A stretch of 64,000 nt of DNA from Pseudomonas viridiflava (lineage in GTDB: Bacteria; Pseudomonadota; Gammaproteobacteria; Pseudomonadales; Pseudomonadaceae), in the NCBI RefSeq assembly GCF_900589395.1, contig NZ_UUIS01000019.1, positions 62,001 to 126,000 on the forward strand, written 5' to 3'. Within the stretch, counting starts at the first letter, position 1. Each line of letters begins with the position of its first letter. A model generated the notes under the pieces. The model was not told the origin of the DNA. It was given only the letters and a program-made list of their open reading frames with translations, and did not search any database. Of this stretch, positions 1 to 9,018 are shown piece after piece. Both the position numbers and the translations under genes were made by a program.

Positions 1-669
1 CATGAGCCGATCGACCCGGTAGGCGGCCTCGCCAACGTCTTCGAGCAGCAGGATGGCGCCGTTCAGATCGGGCATGAACGGGGTGCCGATGCAGGTGCTG
101 AGCATGCTCAGGTTGCCGCCCAGCAGCAGGCCGCGGGCGCTGCCGGCCGTGCGTACGCCGCCAGTACCGGCGTGCGGATCGGCCTTGAGCTGCACCGGTT
201 CAGTGCTCATCAGGGCATGCCGCAGGCCGGCGGCGAGTGTCGGGTTGTCGCCGATCTGGCTGAGCACCGGTCCATGCACGCAGGCCAGCCGGGCCTGCGC
301 CCAGAGCAGGCCATGCAAGGCTGTGATGTCTGAAAAGCCGCTGACCAGCTTGGGGTCATGACGCACCGCCTCGATATCGACCCCGTCCAGAATACGCTGT
401 ACGCCATAACCGCCCCGGTTGCAGAGCACGGCACGGATCTGGGGGTCGTTCAAGGCATGATTGAGGTCGGCCAGCCGATTGGCGTCGGTGCCGGCATAGA
501 ACGAGTGTCGGTCCAGCGCGTGCGGGTAGATACGCGGCTTGAGCCCCCAGCTTTCGAGCACGGCCGCGGCGGCCTCGATTTTCGGGGCCTGTACCGGTCC
601 TGCTGGCGACACAAGGGCTACGGCATCGCCGGGACGAAGGGCTTGCGGGTACAGCGTTGGCGTCGGCAT
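1..669 (-). CDS. ldcA: LD-carboxypeptidase (muramoyltetrapeptide carboxypeptidase), N-terminal part
   Basis: The reading frame stays open to the window edge, so only the first 223 codons are present and the C-terminus lies outside. The translation begins MPTPTLYPQALRPGDAVALV and has the S66 serine-peptidase layout: a Rossmann-like N-terminal half with the nucleophile in GFSDIT (Ser113), and the glutamate of the catalytic set in LLLEDVGE (about Glu210). The charge-relay histidine expected near residue 280 is off the window. The family removes the terminal D-alanine from murein tetrapeptides in cytosolic peptidoglycan recycling. The ATG at 667-669 gives the N-terminus expected for the family. 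The call is firm; the gene symbol comes from family resemblance. Confidence 0.88.
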   Translation of the reverse strand, partial: MPTPTLYPQALRPGDAVALVSPAGPVQAPKIEAAAAVLESWGLKPRIYPHALDRHSFYAGTDANRLADLNHALNDPQIRAVLCNRGGYGVQRILDGVDIEAVRHDPKLVSGFSDITALHGLLWAQARLACVHGPVLSQIGDNPTLAAGLRHALMSTEPVQLKADPHAGTGGVRTAGSARGLLLGGNLSMLSTCIGTPFMPDLNGAILLLEDVGEAAYRVDRLM

Positions 670-800
670 GGATCCATCCGGACAGTCAGTAAGCGGACAA
701 TCTAATGCAGCCAGGCCTGCCCGCTCAAGTCAGCTTTCCCGGCCGAACTGAAGAGAAAAGGCTGATTGGCCTGCCAGGATCGACCTTACGTTGCAGGAAC

Positions 801-870
801 GACCGAGTGCGAAGCGCTCGCAGAAATCTGTGAAACGCTGCAATTTTACGACTGCTGCGCAGCCGGTCGC
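801..870. repeat. Core of a REP-flanked interspersed element (copy 1)
   Basis: This 70-bp stretch between ldcA and pyrF shares the core found again near 42.46-42.57 kb and 48.04-48.10 kb: a GCGAAGCGCTCGCAGAAATC block, then AAACGCTG, then ATTTTACGACTGCTGCGCAG. The ends form a short inverted repeat (GACCG and CGGTC). The longer outer REP arms of the other copies are missing here. The rest of the 670-936 gap shows no gene. Confidence 0.7.
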
Positions 871-936
871 CGTGGTCCGGCATTCCGGCAAACGGGCTAC
901 TACCGGGTTGCAGCGGTCGGGAACAGCCTGTTGGCC

Positions 937-1635
<699 letters not shown>

Positions 1636-1834
1636 TAGCGGGTTCTCAGGCTGGTCGAAATCGGCGCGTATTGTAGCCGAACATCAGCGACGACGGGACC
1701 CGATGATCGGCTTTTGCCATTGCCCGGCCCTGTCAACGCCCAGGCCCGCCTGCAAAGCGCCGGGCCGGCCTACACTTGGAACCATTGGCCACCACGATGG
1801 CTCAAACCGCTATGAACAAGAAGGAGTGCGCGCT

Positions 1835-2002
1835 ATGCCCTGGTATGCCTGGTTAATTCTGATCGTTGCAATCGGCTCGATCGTCGGGGGGCTCATGTTG
1901 CTGCGCGATACGGCGCAAAAGCTGCCCTTGACCGAAGATCAACTCAAACGTGTGCGTGAGCGCAACGCCGAGATGGATGCCAAGGAGGCCAAGGACCGCT
2001 GA
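1835..2002 (+). CDS. DUF2897-type small membrane protein
   Basis: The 55-aa protein starts at ATG 1835 behind a clear AAGGAG ribosome-binding site at 1821-1826. It has one N-terminal membrane helix (residues 3-22, hydrophobic, ending MLLRDTA) and a highly charged cytosolic tail rich in Lys, Arg, Glu and Asp. The arrangement and the position next to pyrF match the small DUF2897 proteins of Pseudomonas, whose function is unknown. It converges with the solute-binding protein gene and is separated from it by only about 35 bp. Confidence 0.75.
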   Translation: MPWYAWLILIVAIGSIVGGLMLLRDTAQKLPLTEDQLKRVRERNAEMDAKEAKDR

Positions 2003-2036
2003 GGCGGCCAGCAGCGCCTGGGCGCCAGCTGCCGGT

Positions 2037-2885
2037 CTACGGTTTGACCGTCGCACGCGCCTTGTGGCCGGCAGCGCTGTCGACAGGAGGCGCTTCAGGC
2101 CCGGCAATGACCCGAATGCCGTAGGGTTCGAAAATCCTGGCCATCTCCCCCGACTCACGGACCTCGCGCAGCAGGCCGGCAAAGGCTTCAGGGGTGATCG
2201 GACTTTCCGGACGCAGCAGCGCACAGTGCCGATAGACCTGATCCACGCGCTCAGACACCAGCAACTGGTCGGCAGACAGTACATTGCGCAGCTGTACATC
2301 CTTGAGAAAGGAGCGGGTCACCGGCGCAATGTCCACGCGCCCGCGTACCACCATCAACAGATTGCTCTCATGCGAATAGGTCAGGGTCGCGTTGAAGGCT
2401 TTCGTCAGGTAGGCCGGGTCAGCGTTATAGCGGGCAAACCCATAGTGATAGCCGCTGAACAGGGCCAGGTGCTTGTCGCCGAGCGTGGCAAAATAGTCCT
2501 GTTGACGACCCGGCACCCGACGGGCCACGAATACCTCGGCATCCTCGATGCCCATGTCCACGCTGACATGGGGAATGCTCTGCCAGTCCCACTGCGGATT
2601 CTCGAATACCGCCACGTCGAAACGCCCCTGGGCCAGGTCCCGATAGCGCCGTGTCACCGAGGTCGGCACGACCACGAAGGTGTAGGCCTGCTGGTGGCGA
2701 TTGAGTGCATTTGCAAGCTCGGACAGCAAATCATGGCCCTGACCATTTTCGGGACGTACGACATAAGGCGGAAAATGCACGGCCCCTATGCGCACGACCT
2801 GCGCCGCCTCGGCTCGGGTGCCGGCCGGCAACAAGGTCGCCAGGACAAGCGCGAGCACAGCAACAAACAGGCAGGAAGGCTTCAT
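2037..2885 (-). CDS. Periplasmic solute-binding protein, family 3 (SBP_bac_3-like)
   Basis: The 282-aa protein begins with a Sec signal peptide (MKPSCLFVAVLALVLATLLP, cleavage probably after TRAEA). The mature part starts VRIGAVHFPPYVV, typical of the first strand of polar amino-acid-type binding proteins. YRDLAQGRFDVAVFENPQ and GRVDIAPVTRSF are the usual lobe motifs. No permease or ATPase gene is adjacent, so it is an orphan binding protein; such Pseudomonas proteins are often annotated as transporter substrate-binding or sensing proteins. I chose ATG 2885 because the frame upstream offers only a TTG two codons earlier. The ligand is unknown. Confidence 0.8.
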   Translation of the reverse strand: MKPSCLFVAVLALVLATLLPAGTRAEAAQVVRIGAVHFPPYVVRPENGQGHDLLSELANALNRHQQAYTFVVVPTSVTRRYRDLAQGRFDVAVFENPQWDWQSIPHVSVDMGIEDAEVFVARRVPGRQQDYFATLGDKHLALFSGYHYGFARYNADPAYLTKAFNATLTYSHESNLLMVVRGRVDIAPVTRSFLKDVQLRNVLSADQLLVSERVDQVYRHCALLRPESPITPEAFAGLLREVRESGEMARIFEPYGIRVIAGPEAPPVDSAAGHKARATVKP

Positions 2886-2968
2886 GATCAAAGGCGCGTG
2901 GAAAACTGCACACGCTATGCGGTTTTGACCGGTTAGACAACTCCCGGCTCACCGATGATAGCCACTGG

Positions 2969-2983
2969 TGGCACGTTTACTGC
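2969..2983 (+). promoter_or_regulatory. Weak sigma-54-like promoter match
   Basis: TGGCAC, 5 nt, then CTGC resembles the -24/-12 consensus (TGGCAC-N5-TTGC) with one mismatch. It lies about 100 bp upstream of the exonuclease start, in the divergent gap with the solute-binding protein gene. A single-mismatch match of this kind occurs by chance fairly often. Confidence 0.2.
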
Positions 2984-3083
2984 GCTGGACAGTCGATGTA
3001 ATACATACCTGCGCACGCAAGCGCGAATCTGGCTACGCTGGACGCACATGTTGCGTATAGAACCGATGGATGGGAGCTTGAAC

Positions 3084-3626
3084 ATGCCGCACTGGCTGGT
3101 GATCGACCTGGAAGCCACCACCGAGGAAGGGGGTTGGCCGGTCGCAGAGATGGAAATCATCGAAATCGGTGCCACCCTGGTCAATCAGGATGGGCGTGAG
3201 CTGGATCATTTCGAGCGCTTTGTTCGTCCGGCGCGCCGGCCGCTACTGACGCACTTCTGCCGTGACCTGACCCACATCAGTCAGGCCGATGTCGACAGCG
3301 CGGCCCTCTTGCCCACGGTCTGGTCGCAGTTCGAGCGCTGGCTGGGCCATCATCGGGCACGGGTGATGGGATGGGCCAGCTGGGGCGACTACGACCACAA
3401 GCAACTGCAGGAAGAATGGCGCAACCATCAGTTGAACAGCGCCTTGCAGCAACTGCCTTATGTCAATCTCAAGCAACGCTTTGCCCAGGCCCGGCAACTG
3501 CACCGCCCGGTGGGCCTCAACAGCGCGCTGCAATTGGCCGGCATGCAGTTCAGCGGCCAGCAGCACCGCGCCCTGGTCGATGCCCGCAACACGGCCCGGC
3601 TGTTGCCGCTGATCCTGCCCAACTGA
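3084..3626 (+). CDS. DEDDh-type 3'-5' exonuclease
   Basis: The 180-aa protein starts at ATG 3084, where MPHWLVIDLEATT places the first catalytic acids at Asp8 and Glu10 and a GGGAG ribosome-binding site sits 8 bp upstream. Exo motif II is in GWASWGDYDH and motif III in HRALVDARNTARL (His and Asp of DEDDh). There is no polymerase or extra domain, so it is a stand-alone RNase T/DNA Q-like exonuclease, similar to the KapD/ERI-1-type single-domain proteins. Substrate preference (RNA or DNA) cannot be told from sequence. The frame stays open about 130 bp upstream, but that stretch has no family similarity. Confidence 0.88.
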   Translation: MPHWLVIDLEATTEEGGWPVAEMEIIEIGATLVNQDGRELDHFERFVRPARRPLLTHFCRDLTHISQADVDSAALLPTVWSQFERWLGHHRARVMGWASWGDYDHKQLQEEWRNHQLNSALQQLPYVNLKQRFAQARQLHRPVGLNSALQLAGMQFSGQQHRALVDARNTARLLPLILPN

Positions 3627-3725
3627 GGCCTTTGCAGCCCTTTGCAGGTGCCCGCAGCGGATGACGCGAACATCAGGGTTGGGCATACTGGCCGCCCTTT
3701 TTCAGCCATTCTTCAAGGATCCGCC

Positions 3726-4007
3726 ATGTTCAAGGTCAACGAGTATTTCGACGGCACCGTCAAATCCATCGCCTTCAGCCAGGCCGAAGGCCAGGCCACC
3801 ATCGGTGTGATGGCGGCCGGCGAATATGAATTCGGTACTGCCCAGGCCGAGATCATGCACGTCATTTCCGGTGAACTGGTCGTCAAGCTGCCAGACAGCA
3901 GCGACTGGCAGACTTTCGCCTCCGGCAGCCGCTTCAACGTCCCGGCCAACAGCAAGTTCCAGCTGAAAGTCAGCGTCGATACTGCCTACCTGTGTGAATA
4001 CCGTTAA
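3726..4007 (+). CDS. ppnP: Pyrimidine/purine nucleoside phosphorylase PpnP
   Basis: The 93-aa single-domain cupin protein belongs to the former DUF1255/YaiE family, which phosphorolyses nucleosides to base and ribose-1-phosphate. [10 protein letters not shown] at the N-terminus, [20 protein letters not shown] in the middle and the cupin end [19 protein letters not shown] are all family signatures. The length is as expected. An AAGGA ribosome-binding site lies 6 bp before ATG 3726. It converges with the ABC exporter gene. Confidence 0.93.
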   Translation: MFKVNEYFDGTVKSIAFSQAEGQATIGVMAAGEYEFGTAQAEIMHVISGELVVKLPDSSDWQTFASGSRFNVPANSKFQLKVSVDTAYLCEYR

Positions 4008-4022
4008 AGCATCCAGTGGCCC

Positions 4023-4065
4023 TGTGATCCGCGAACCGCAGCGCCCGGTTTGCGGGTCGATCACA
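4023..4065. terminator. Convergent hairpin between ppnP and ABC exporter genes
   Basis: TGTGATC (4023-4029) pairs with GATCACA (4059-4065), and an inner AACCG pairs with CGGTT (4034-4038 and 4046-4050). The hairpin sits between two convergent genes and just overlaps the exporter stop codon. There is no long T run, so it is a candidate bidirectional transcription end or REP-like palindrome rather than a classic terminator. Confidence 0.4.
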
Positions 4066-5827
4066 CCCGGGCATTGAACTGCAACGCCGCCAGGCGTGCA
4101 TACAGCGGGTTACTGGCGATCAATTGCCGATGCGTGCCCACCGCCACCAGGCGGCCTTGATCCATCACCGCAATACGATCAGCGTTCTGCACGGTGGCCA
4201 GGCGGTGAGCGATCACCAGCGTGGTGCGGTCCTTCATCAGGCTGGGCAGCGCCTGTTGAATCAGGTGTTCGCTTTGCGCATCCAGCGCGCTGGTAGCCTC
4301 GTCCAGCAACAGGATCGGCGCATCGACCAGCAAGGCCCGGGCAATCGCCAGGCGTTGCCGCTGACCGCCGGACAACCCTAGCCCACCCTCCCCCAGGTGC
4401 GTGCGATAACCGTTTTTCATCTGCTGGATGAATTCATGGGCATGCGCAATGCGCGCGGCCGCCTCGACCTGTTCATCGCTTGCCTCGGGCCTGCCATAAC
4501 GAAGGTTGTCTTCGATACTGCCGAAAAACAGCGCAGGGCTCTGGGACACCAGGGCAAAGCAACGGCGCAGCGCATGGGGATCAAGCTGAGCGAGTGGCAC
4601 GCCTTCGATACGGATCTCACCGTGCTGTGGGTCATAGAACCGCAGCAACAGGTCGAACAACGTCGACTTGCCGGCCCCGGAAGGCCCGACCAGGGCCAGG
4701 GTCTCGCCAGCCTCGATGGTCAGACTCAACGCTTCGAGCACCTTGTGCTCCGGGCGCGAGGGATAGGCAAAGCCAAGGTTATCAAGCACCAGGCGACCAC
4801 TGACCCGCGCCGGCAGAGCGGCGACCGAGGTCAGCGGCGCCTGGAGTTCGTTGCGTGCCTGCAGCAGCTCACCGATGCGCGCAGCGGCACCGGCGGCCCG
4901 TTGCAGCTCACCGATGACCTCGCTGATGGTGCCGAACGAGGTGCCGACAATCAGCGCATAGAACACAAAGGCCGCCAGTTCGCCGCTGGTGATGCGCCCG
5001 TGAATGACGTCCATGCCACCGACCCACAGCATCACCGCCACAGCGCCCAGGACCAGCGCGATCACCAGGGTAAACAGCAAGGCACGTTGCAGAATGTGCC
5101 GGCGCGCGGCATCGAAGGCCTGCTCGACCGTGCCGGCAAAGCGCTCCCGGTCCTGGGGCTGATGGTTATAGGCCTGCACGGTCTTGATCTGACCCAGCGT
5201 CTCGGCCACGTAGCTGCCGACTTCGGCGACCCGGTCCTGATTCTGCCGCGACAGGCGCCGCACGCGCCGGCCAAAGATCACAATCGGCGCCAGCACCAGC
5301 GGCAGGAAGGCCACGACAACGCTGGTCAGGCGCGGATTGGTGATAAACAGCAACACGATGCCACCGATGACCATCAGCGAGCTGCGCAGGAACATCGACA
5401 GCGAAGCGCCGATCACCGATTGCAGCAAGGCTGTATCGGCGGTGAGTCGCGACTGGATCTCCGAGCCACGGTTGGACTCATAAAAGCCGGGGTGCAGGTC
5501 GACCAGGTGATTGAAAACCGCCTTGCGCACGTCGGCCACCACCCGCTCGCCAGTCCATGACACCAGGTAGGAGCGCACGAACGTGCCGCCCGCCAGGCCC
5601 AGGATCAGACACGCGAACAGCGCAATCGACTCATTGAGCGATTCGGTCGAGCGCGTCATAAATCCCTGATCCACGACCAGTTTGATGCCTTGGCCCATGA
5701 ACAGCGTGATGCCGGCGGTCACCACCAGGGCCAGCAATGCGGCGCTGATACGCCAGCGGTAAGGCGAAACAAAACGCCAGGCCAGACTCAGGGCCTGACG
5801 CGATTCACCGGAAAACGCAAAAACCAT
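4061..5827 (-). CDS. MsbA-like ABC exporter (fused membrane and ATPase domains)
   Basis: The 588-aa half-transporter has an N-terminal type IV exporter domain with six membrane helices (residues about 25-300) and a C-terminal ATPase. The ATPase shows Walker A GPSGAGKST (about 381-389), Q-loop region FALVSQSPALF, signature LSGGQRQRL (485-493), Walker B ILLLDEATSALD (505-516) and H-loop VIAHRL. It should work as a homodimer in the inner membrane. Subfamily features suggest a lipid or multidrug exporter, but the essential msbA of Pseudomonas normally sits in an LPS locus, so this is a paralogue of unknown substrate. No partner gene is adjacent. Confidence 0.9.
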   Translation of the reverse strand: MVFAFSGESRQALSLAWRFVSPYRWRISAALLALVVTAGITLFMGQGIKLVVDQGFMTRSTESLNESIALFACLILGLAGGTFVRSYLVSWTGERVVADVRKAVFNHLVDLHPGFYESNRGSEIQSRLTADTALLQSVIGASLSMFLRSSLMVIGGIVLLFITNPRLTSVVVAFLPLVLAPIVIFGRRVRRLSRQNQDRVAEVGSYVAETLGQIKTVQAYNHQPQDRERFAGTVEQAFDAARRHILQRALLFTLVIALVLGAVAVMLWVGGMDVIHGRITSGELAAFVFYALIVGTSFGTISEVIGELQRAAGAAARIGELLQARNELQAPLTSVAALPARVSGRLVLDNLGFAYPSRPEHKVLEALSLTIEAGETLALVGPSGAGKSTLFDLLLRFYDPQHGEIRIEGVPLAQLDPHALRRCFALVSQSPALFFGSIEDNLRYGRPEASDEQVEAAARIAHAHEFIQQMKNGYRTHLGEGGLGLSGGQRQRLAIARALLVDAPILLLDEATSALDAQSEHLIQQALPSLMKDRTTLVIAHRLATVQNADRIAVMDQGRLVAVGTHRQLIASNPLYARLAALQFNARV

Positions 5828-6077
5828 GAACTCAATTCCATCTGTCGTATCACATAGAAGGCCAAGGCTGTATCAACAGCCTCCATGCACGTGTTACAGC
5901 CACCATACCGTGGTTATGACGACAGTGCAGAGACACCGGCACAGATCGGTCTAAGCCGGTACTGGATGTTTACAGCCGATTCTGCTGCACTTGAGCGCTC
6001 ATGAATGATCGCCGTGCCACGGCGCATTCACCCAGCGTGACTACCTTGACTGCGACATCTGATGAAGGAGAAAGACC

Positions 6078-6254
6078 ATGAGCTTGCAAACCAGCGGCAA
6101 TCAAGTTGAGGTCATTCGGGCCACCCCCAACCTTCCCGTGGGTGGCGCAATTGTCGACGAGCATGGCCGTGAGGTGCTGATCACCGAGGCCATGGTGCAG
6201 GCTGCCTGCCAGGAATGCGACAAGCACTGGGTAACACCCGACAAAGAAGACTGA
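6078..6254 (+). CDS. Small conserved protein, PA1571-like
   Basis: This 58-aa ORF has an excellent ribosome-binding site (GAAGGAGAAAG ending 4 bp before ATG 6078) and is followed at once by an intrinsic terminator, so it is a complete one-gene transcription unit. The translation starts MSLQTSGNQVEVIRATPNLP and ends with a Cys-x-x-Cys-less acidic tail; one cysteine pair lies within AACQEC. I recognise it as the small PA1571-type family of Pseudomonas, and the surrounding gene order supports this. No function is known. Confidence 0.75.
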   Translation: MSLQTSGNQVEVIRATPNLPVGGAIVDEHGREVLITEAMVQAACQECDKHWVTPDKED

Positions 6255-6273
6255 TGCATCGCCCTACCCTGTG

Positions 6274-6299
6274 AACCCGGCCCTGGTGCCGGGTTTTTT
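6274..6299 (+). terminator. Intrinsic terminator of the PA1571-like gene
   Basis: The 8-bp stem AACCCGGC/GCCGGGTT with a 6-nt loop is followed by a run of six T. It starts 20 bp after the stop codon. Confidence 0.88.
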
Positions 6300-6328
6300 A
6301 TACGCCGGACAAAAGGCCGGCCGACGGC

Positions 6329-7309
6329 TCAGCGCATGTCCTGATCCAGGCGCCTGTCGCGGAAAAACATCCGCCGATAATCGGAAGGCGAAGTGCCCAG
6401 GTGCGCACGCAACTGCTGGCGCAAGGATAACGACGTACCAAACCCTGCTTCGTGGGCAATGCACTCCACCGACAGGTCCGTGGTTTCAAGCAACTGTTGC
6501 GCCCGTGCCACACGCTCGGCATTCACCCAGCGCGACACGGTACTGCCTGTGGCCTCGCGAAACCGGCGCGTGAAGGTGCGCCGGCTCATGCGCGCCACCC
6601 CGGCCAGGTCATCAAGCGACAGCGGACCGGACAGGTTGGCGCGGGCCCAGGCCAGCACCTCGGACAAGCGCGTTTCGGACGCCAGCTCAGGTACTGGCTG
6701 TTCCACATACTGGGCCTGGCCACCCGGCCGGTGCGCCGGCGTCACCAGCAGCCTGGCGGTGCGGTTGGCCGCATCGGCACCGTGGCGCTGGCGAATCAGG
6801 TGCAGGCAGCAGTCGATGGCAGCCACGGTGCCGGCCGAGGTCATGATGTTGCCGGCATTGACGTAGAGCACCTCCGGTCGAAAGCGGGCCTTGGGAAAGC
6901 GCCGGGCGAAGGCGTCGCGAGCGATCCAGTGCGTGGTGGCCTCGGTGTCGTCGAGCAGGCCGGCATCGCCCAGCACGAAGGCGCCCAGGCACAGGCCGAC
7001 GATCAGCCGGGCCTTGGCATTGGCCTGCTGCAGCGCCTGCACCAGCGCTGCCGATGCCACCACGTCCGGGTCGCTCCAGGCCGGGATGATGATCACCTCG
7101 CACGTTTGCATCAGCTCAAGGCCATGCGCCACATCAAGGCCGACCCCCTGGTCGCTCATCACCCGGCCCGGCGTCTCGGCACAGTACATCACCTCGTAGT
7201 GAGCCACGCCGGGGGTCAGCTCGACCGCCCCGAGCACGATGCCGGGAATGGACAGGTGAAACAGGCTGACGCCGTCATAGGCAAGCACGGCAACGCGAAC
7301 GGCAGGCAT
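6329..7309 (-). CDS. GlxA-family transcriptional regulator (DJ-1/PfpI + AraC HTH)
   Basis: The 326-aa protein joins an N-terminal amidotransferase-like DJ-1/PfpI sensor domain (VRVAVLAYDGVSLFHLSIPG; GLCLGAFVLGDAGLL with the nucleophile-elbow cysteine) to a C-terminal AraC double helix-turn-helix (LDDLAGVARMSRRTFTRRF and VECIAHEAGFGTSLSLRQQ). I chose ATG 7309, not the upstream in-frame ATG at 7396, because GGAG lies 7 bp before it and the family starts at this point. It is divergent from the metallo-beta-lactamase-fold hydrolase gene with 168 bp between starts, and such pairs are often regulator and target. The ligand is unknown. Confidence 0.88.
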   Translation of the reverse strand: MPAVRVAVLAYDGVSLFHLSIPGIVLGAVELTPGVAHYEVMYCAETPGRVMSDQGVGLDVAHGLELMQTCEVIIIPAWSDPDVVASAALVQALQQANAKARLIVGLCLGAFVLGDAGLLDDTEATTHWIARDAFARRFPKARFRPEVLYVNAGNIMTSAGTVAAIDCCLHLIRQRHGADAANRTARLLVTPAHRPGGQAQYVEQPVPELASETRLSEVLAWARANLSGPLSLDDLAGVARMSRRTFTRRFREATGSTVSRWVNAERVARAQQLLETTDLSVECIAHEAGFGTSLSLRQQLRAHLGTSPSDYRRMFFRDRRLDQDMR

Positions 7310-7477
7310 AAGGCGCTCCAAAGCATCAAGGGATGGCCCGAATCTATCGACCCATCCTGTAAGGGTCAAATGCAATTGGCCCGATTCAATCGACATGTGT
7401 CATTCAGGCCACTGTTACGCCTGGGCGAATCGCACAACAATGGCGACATCCCCATTGCACGTTGCCCGGATCCTTCC

Positions 7478-8395
7478 ATGAAATTCAATGCCCTTACCTT
7501 GTCACTCTGCCTGGCTGGCCCCTTGGCCGCCCCCGCGCTCGCTCAAGCCGATACCCCGGCAGCCGGTGCTGCGGCAGCCGGTGCTGCGACAGCCGGTGCT
7601 GCAATGCATAAAGTCGAATTGCAGCAAATCCGCAACGCGACGGTGAAGATCACCTACGCCGATACCACCTTCCTGATCGACCCCATGCTGGCAAAAAAAG
7701 CCGCTTATCCAGGCTTCGAGAACACCTACCGCAGCGAATTGCGCAATCCGCTGGTGGAACTGCCTGAACCGGTGGCCGACGTGCTGGCCGGGGTCGATGC
7801 AGTCATCGTCACCCACACCCATCTGGACCACTGGGACGAAGCGGCCCAGAAAATGCTGCCCAAGGACATCCCGCTGTTCACCCAGCACCAGGCCGACGCG
7901 CAGCTGATTCGCAGCCAGGGTTTTACCAACGTGCGCGTCCTGAGCGACAAAGCCGAGTTCGGCGGCGTCACGCTCAGCAAGACCGGAGGCCAGCACGGCA
8001 CCGACAGCATGTATGCCAACCCCAAGCTTGCCACCCTGCTGGGCGAGGCCATGGGCGTGGTGTTCCAGGCGCCGGGCTACAAGACGCTGTATCTGGCCGG
8101 CGACACGATCTGGCGCAAGGAAGTGGACCAGGCCATCGACACCTACCGCCCCGGGATCATCGTGCTCAACGCCGGGCAAGCGCGTGTCGAGGGCTTTGAC
8201 GGTGCCATCATCATGGGCGAGCAAGATGTGCTGAAAGCGTCGAAGGTCGCTGGAAAAGCCAGAATCGTCGCGGTGCACATGGACGCGGTCAACCACATGA
8301 CCCTGTCACGCGAACAACTGCAGGCCTTCGTCAAGCAGCAGGGCATCGACAACCGCGTGGACATTCCGCAGGACGGCGCCTCACTGCAATTTTGA
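7478..8395 (+). CDS. Exported metallo-beta-lactamase-fold hydrolase
   Basis: The 305-aa protein starts at ATG 7478 with a Sec signal peptide (MKFNALTLSLCLAGPLAAPA, cleavage near ALA-QA). After a low-complexity Ala/Gly stretch encoded by three 15-bp repeats comes an MBL domain. Zinc motif HTHLDHWD is present, followed by the later ligands in GGQHGTD, AGDTIW and VAVHMDAVNH. The layout resembles the UlaG-like branch of the superfamily; the substrate is unknown. The frame is open far upstream, but only the ATG at 7478 gives the signal peptide. It is probably controlled by the divergent GlxA-type regulator. Confidence 0.85.
   Translation: MKFNALTLSLCLAGPLAAPALAQADTPAAGAAAAGAATAGAAMHKVELQQIRNATVKITYADTTFLIDPMLAKKAAYPGFENTYRSELRNPLVELPEPVADVLAGVDAVIVTHTHLDHWDEAAQKMLPKDIPLFTQHQADAQLIRSQGFTNVRVLSDKAEFGGVTLSKTGGQHGTDSMYANPKLATLLGEAMGVVFQAPGYKTLYLAGDTIWRKEVDQAIDTYRPGIIVLNAGQARVEGFDGAIIMGEQDVLKASKVAGKARIVAVHMDAVNHMTLSREQLQAFVKQQGIDNRVDIPQDGASLQF
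7558..7602 (+). repeat. Three tandem 15-bp repeats in coding sequence
   Basis: Units at 7558-7572, 7573-7587 and 7588-7602 have the form RCAGCCGGTGCTGCR. The first two are identical and the third differs at its first and last base. They encode AAGAA, AAGAA and TAGAA between the signal peptide and the catalytic domain. Confidence 0.95.
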
Positions 8396-8463
8396 ACCGC
8401 AAGACCTGAGGTTCGCCTCAGGCACCCCACCGCTATGTTGACCACCCATCAGGAGCATCGAAC

Positions 8464-9009
8464 ATGAAACAGGGCCTTATCGTTGTAGATCTGCAAAACG
8501 AATACCTGCCCACCGGCAAGCTGCCGTTGTCGGGCATTGAAGCGGCGGCGGCCAAGGCGGCCCGTGTGATTGCCCAGGCACGTGAAACAGGTGTGCCGGT
8601 GTTGCATGTCCAGCATGAGTCGGCAGGCAATGATGCGCCGATCTTCGTCAAGGGCTCCGACGGCGTGCACATTCAGCCGGGCGTGGCGCCGGTCGGCGAC
8701 GAGCCGGTGATCGTCAAGCACCACATCAATGCGTTCCGTGACACTGAACTTGCGCAGCACCTGCAAGCACAGGGTATCGAAAGCCTGGTGGTGGTCGGCG
8801 CCATGAGCCATATGTGCATCGATGCCATCGTGCGGGCTGCCGCCGACATGGGCTACCCGGTCACGGTGTTGCACGATGCGTGCGCCACGCTAGACCTGAC
8901 GTTCAACGGCGTGACCGTGCCAGCCGCCCATGTGCATGCCGCCATGATGGCAGCCTTCGAGTTCGGCTACGGCACGGTCAAGTCGGTGGATGACCACCTC
9001 AAGGCCTGA
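8464..9009 (+). CDS. Isochorismatase-like cysteine hydrolase
   Basis: The 181-aa cytosolic protein has the Asp-Lys-Cys triad of the isochorismatase/nicotinamidase superfamily: the Asp in GLIVVDLQNEY (residue 9), the Lys in VIVKHHINAF, and the nucleophilic Cys in SHMCIDAIVRAA, preceded by the usual cis-peptide region VVGAMS. A CAGGAG-type ribosome-binding site precedes ATG 8464. It lies 68 bp after the MBL gene on the same strand, so the two may be co-transcribed. The substrate is not predictable. Confidence 0.9.
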   Translation: MKQGLIVVDLQNEYLPTGKLPLSGIEAAAAKAARVIAQARETGVPVLHVQHESAGNDAPIFVKGSDGVHIQPGVAPVGDEPVIVKHHINAFRDTELAQHLQAQGIESLVVVGAMSHMCIDAIVRAAADMGYPVTVLHDACATLDLTFNGVTVPAAHVHAAMMAAFEFGYGTVKSVDDHLKA

Positions 9010-9018
9010 GGCCAGGCG

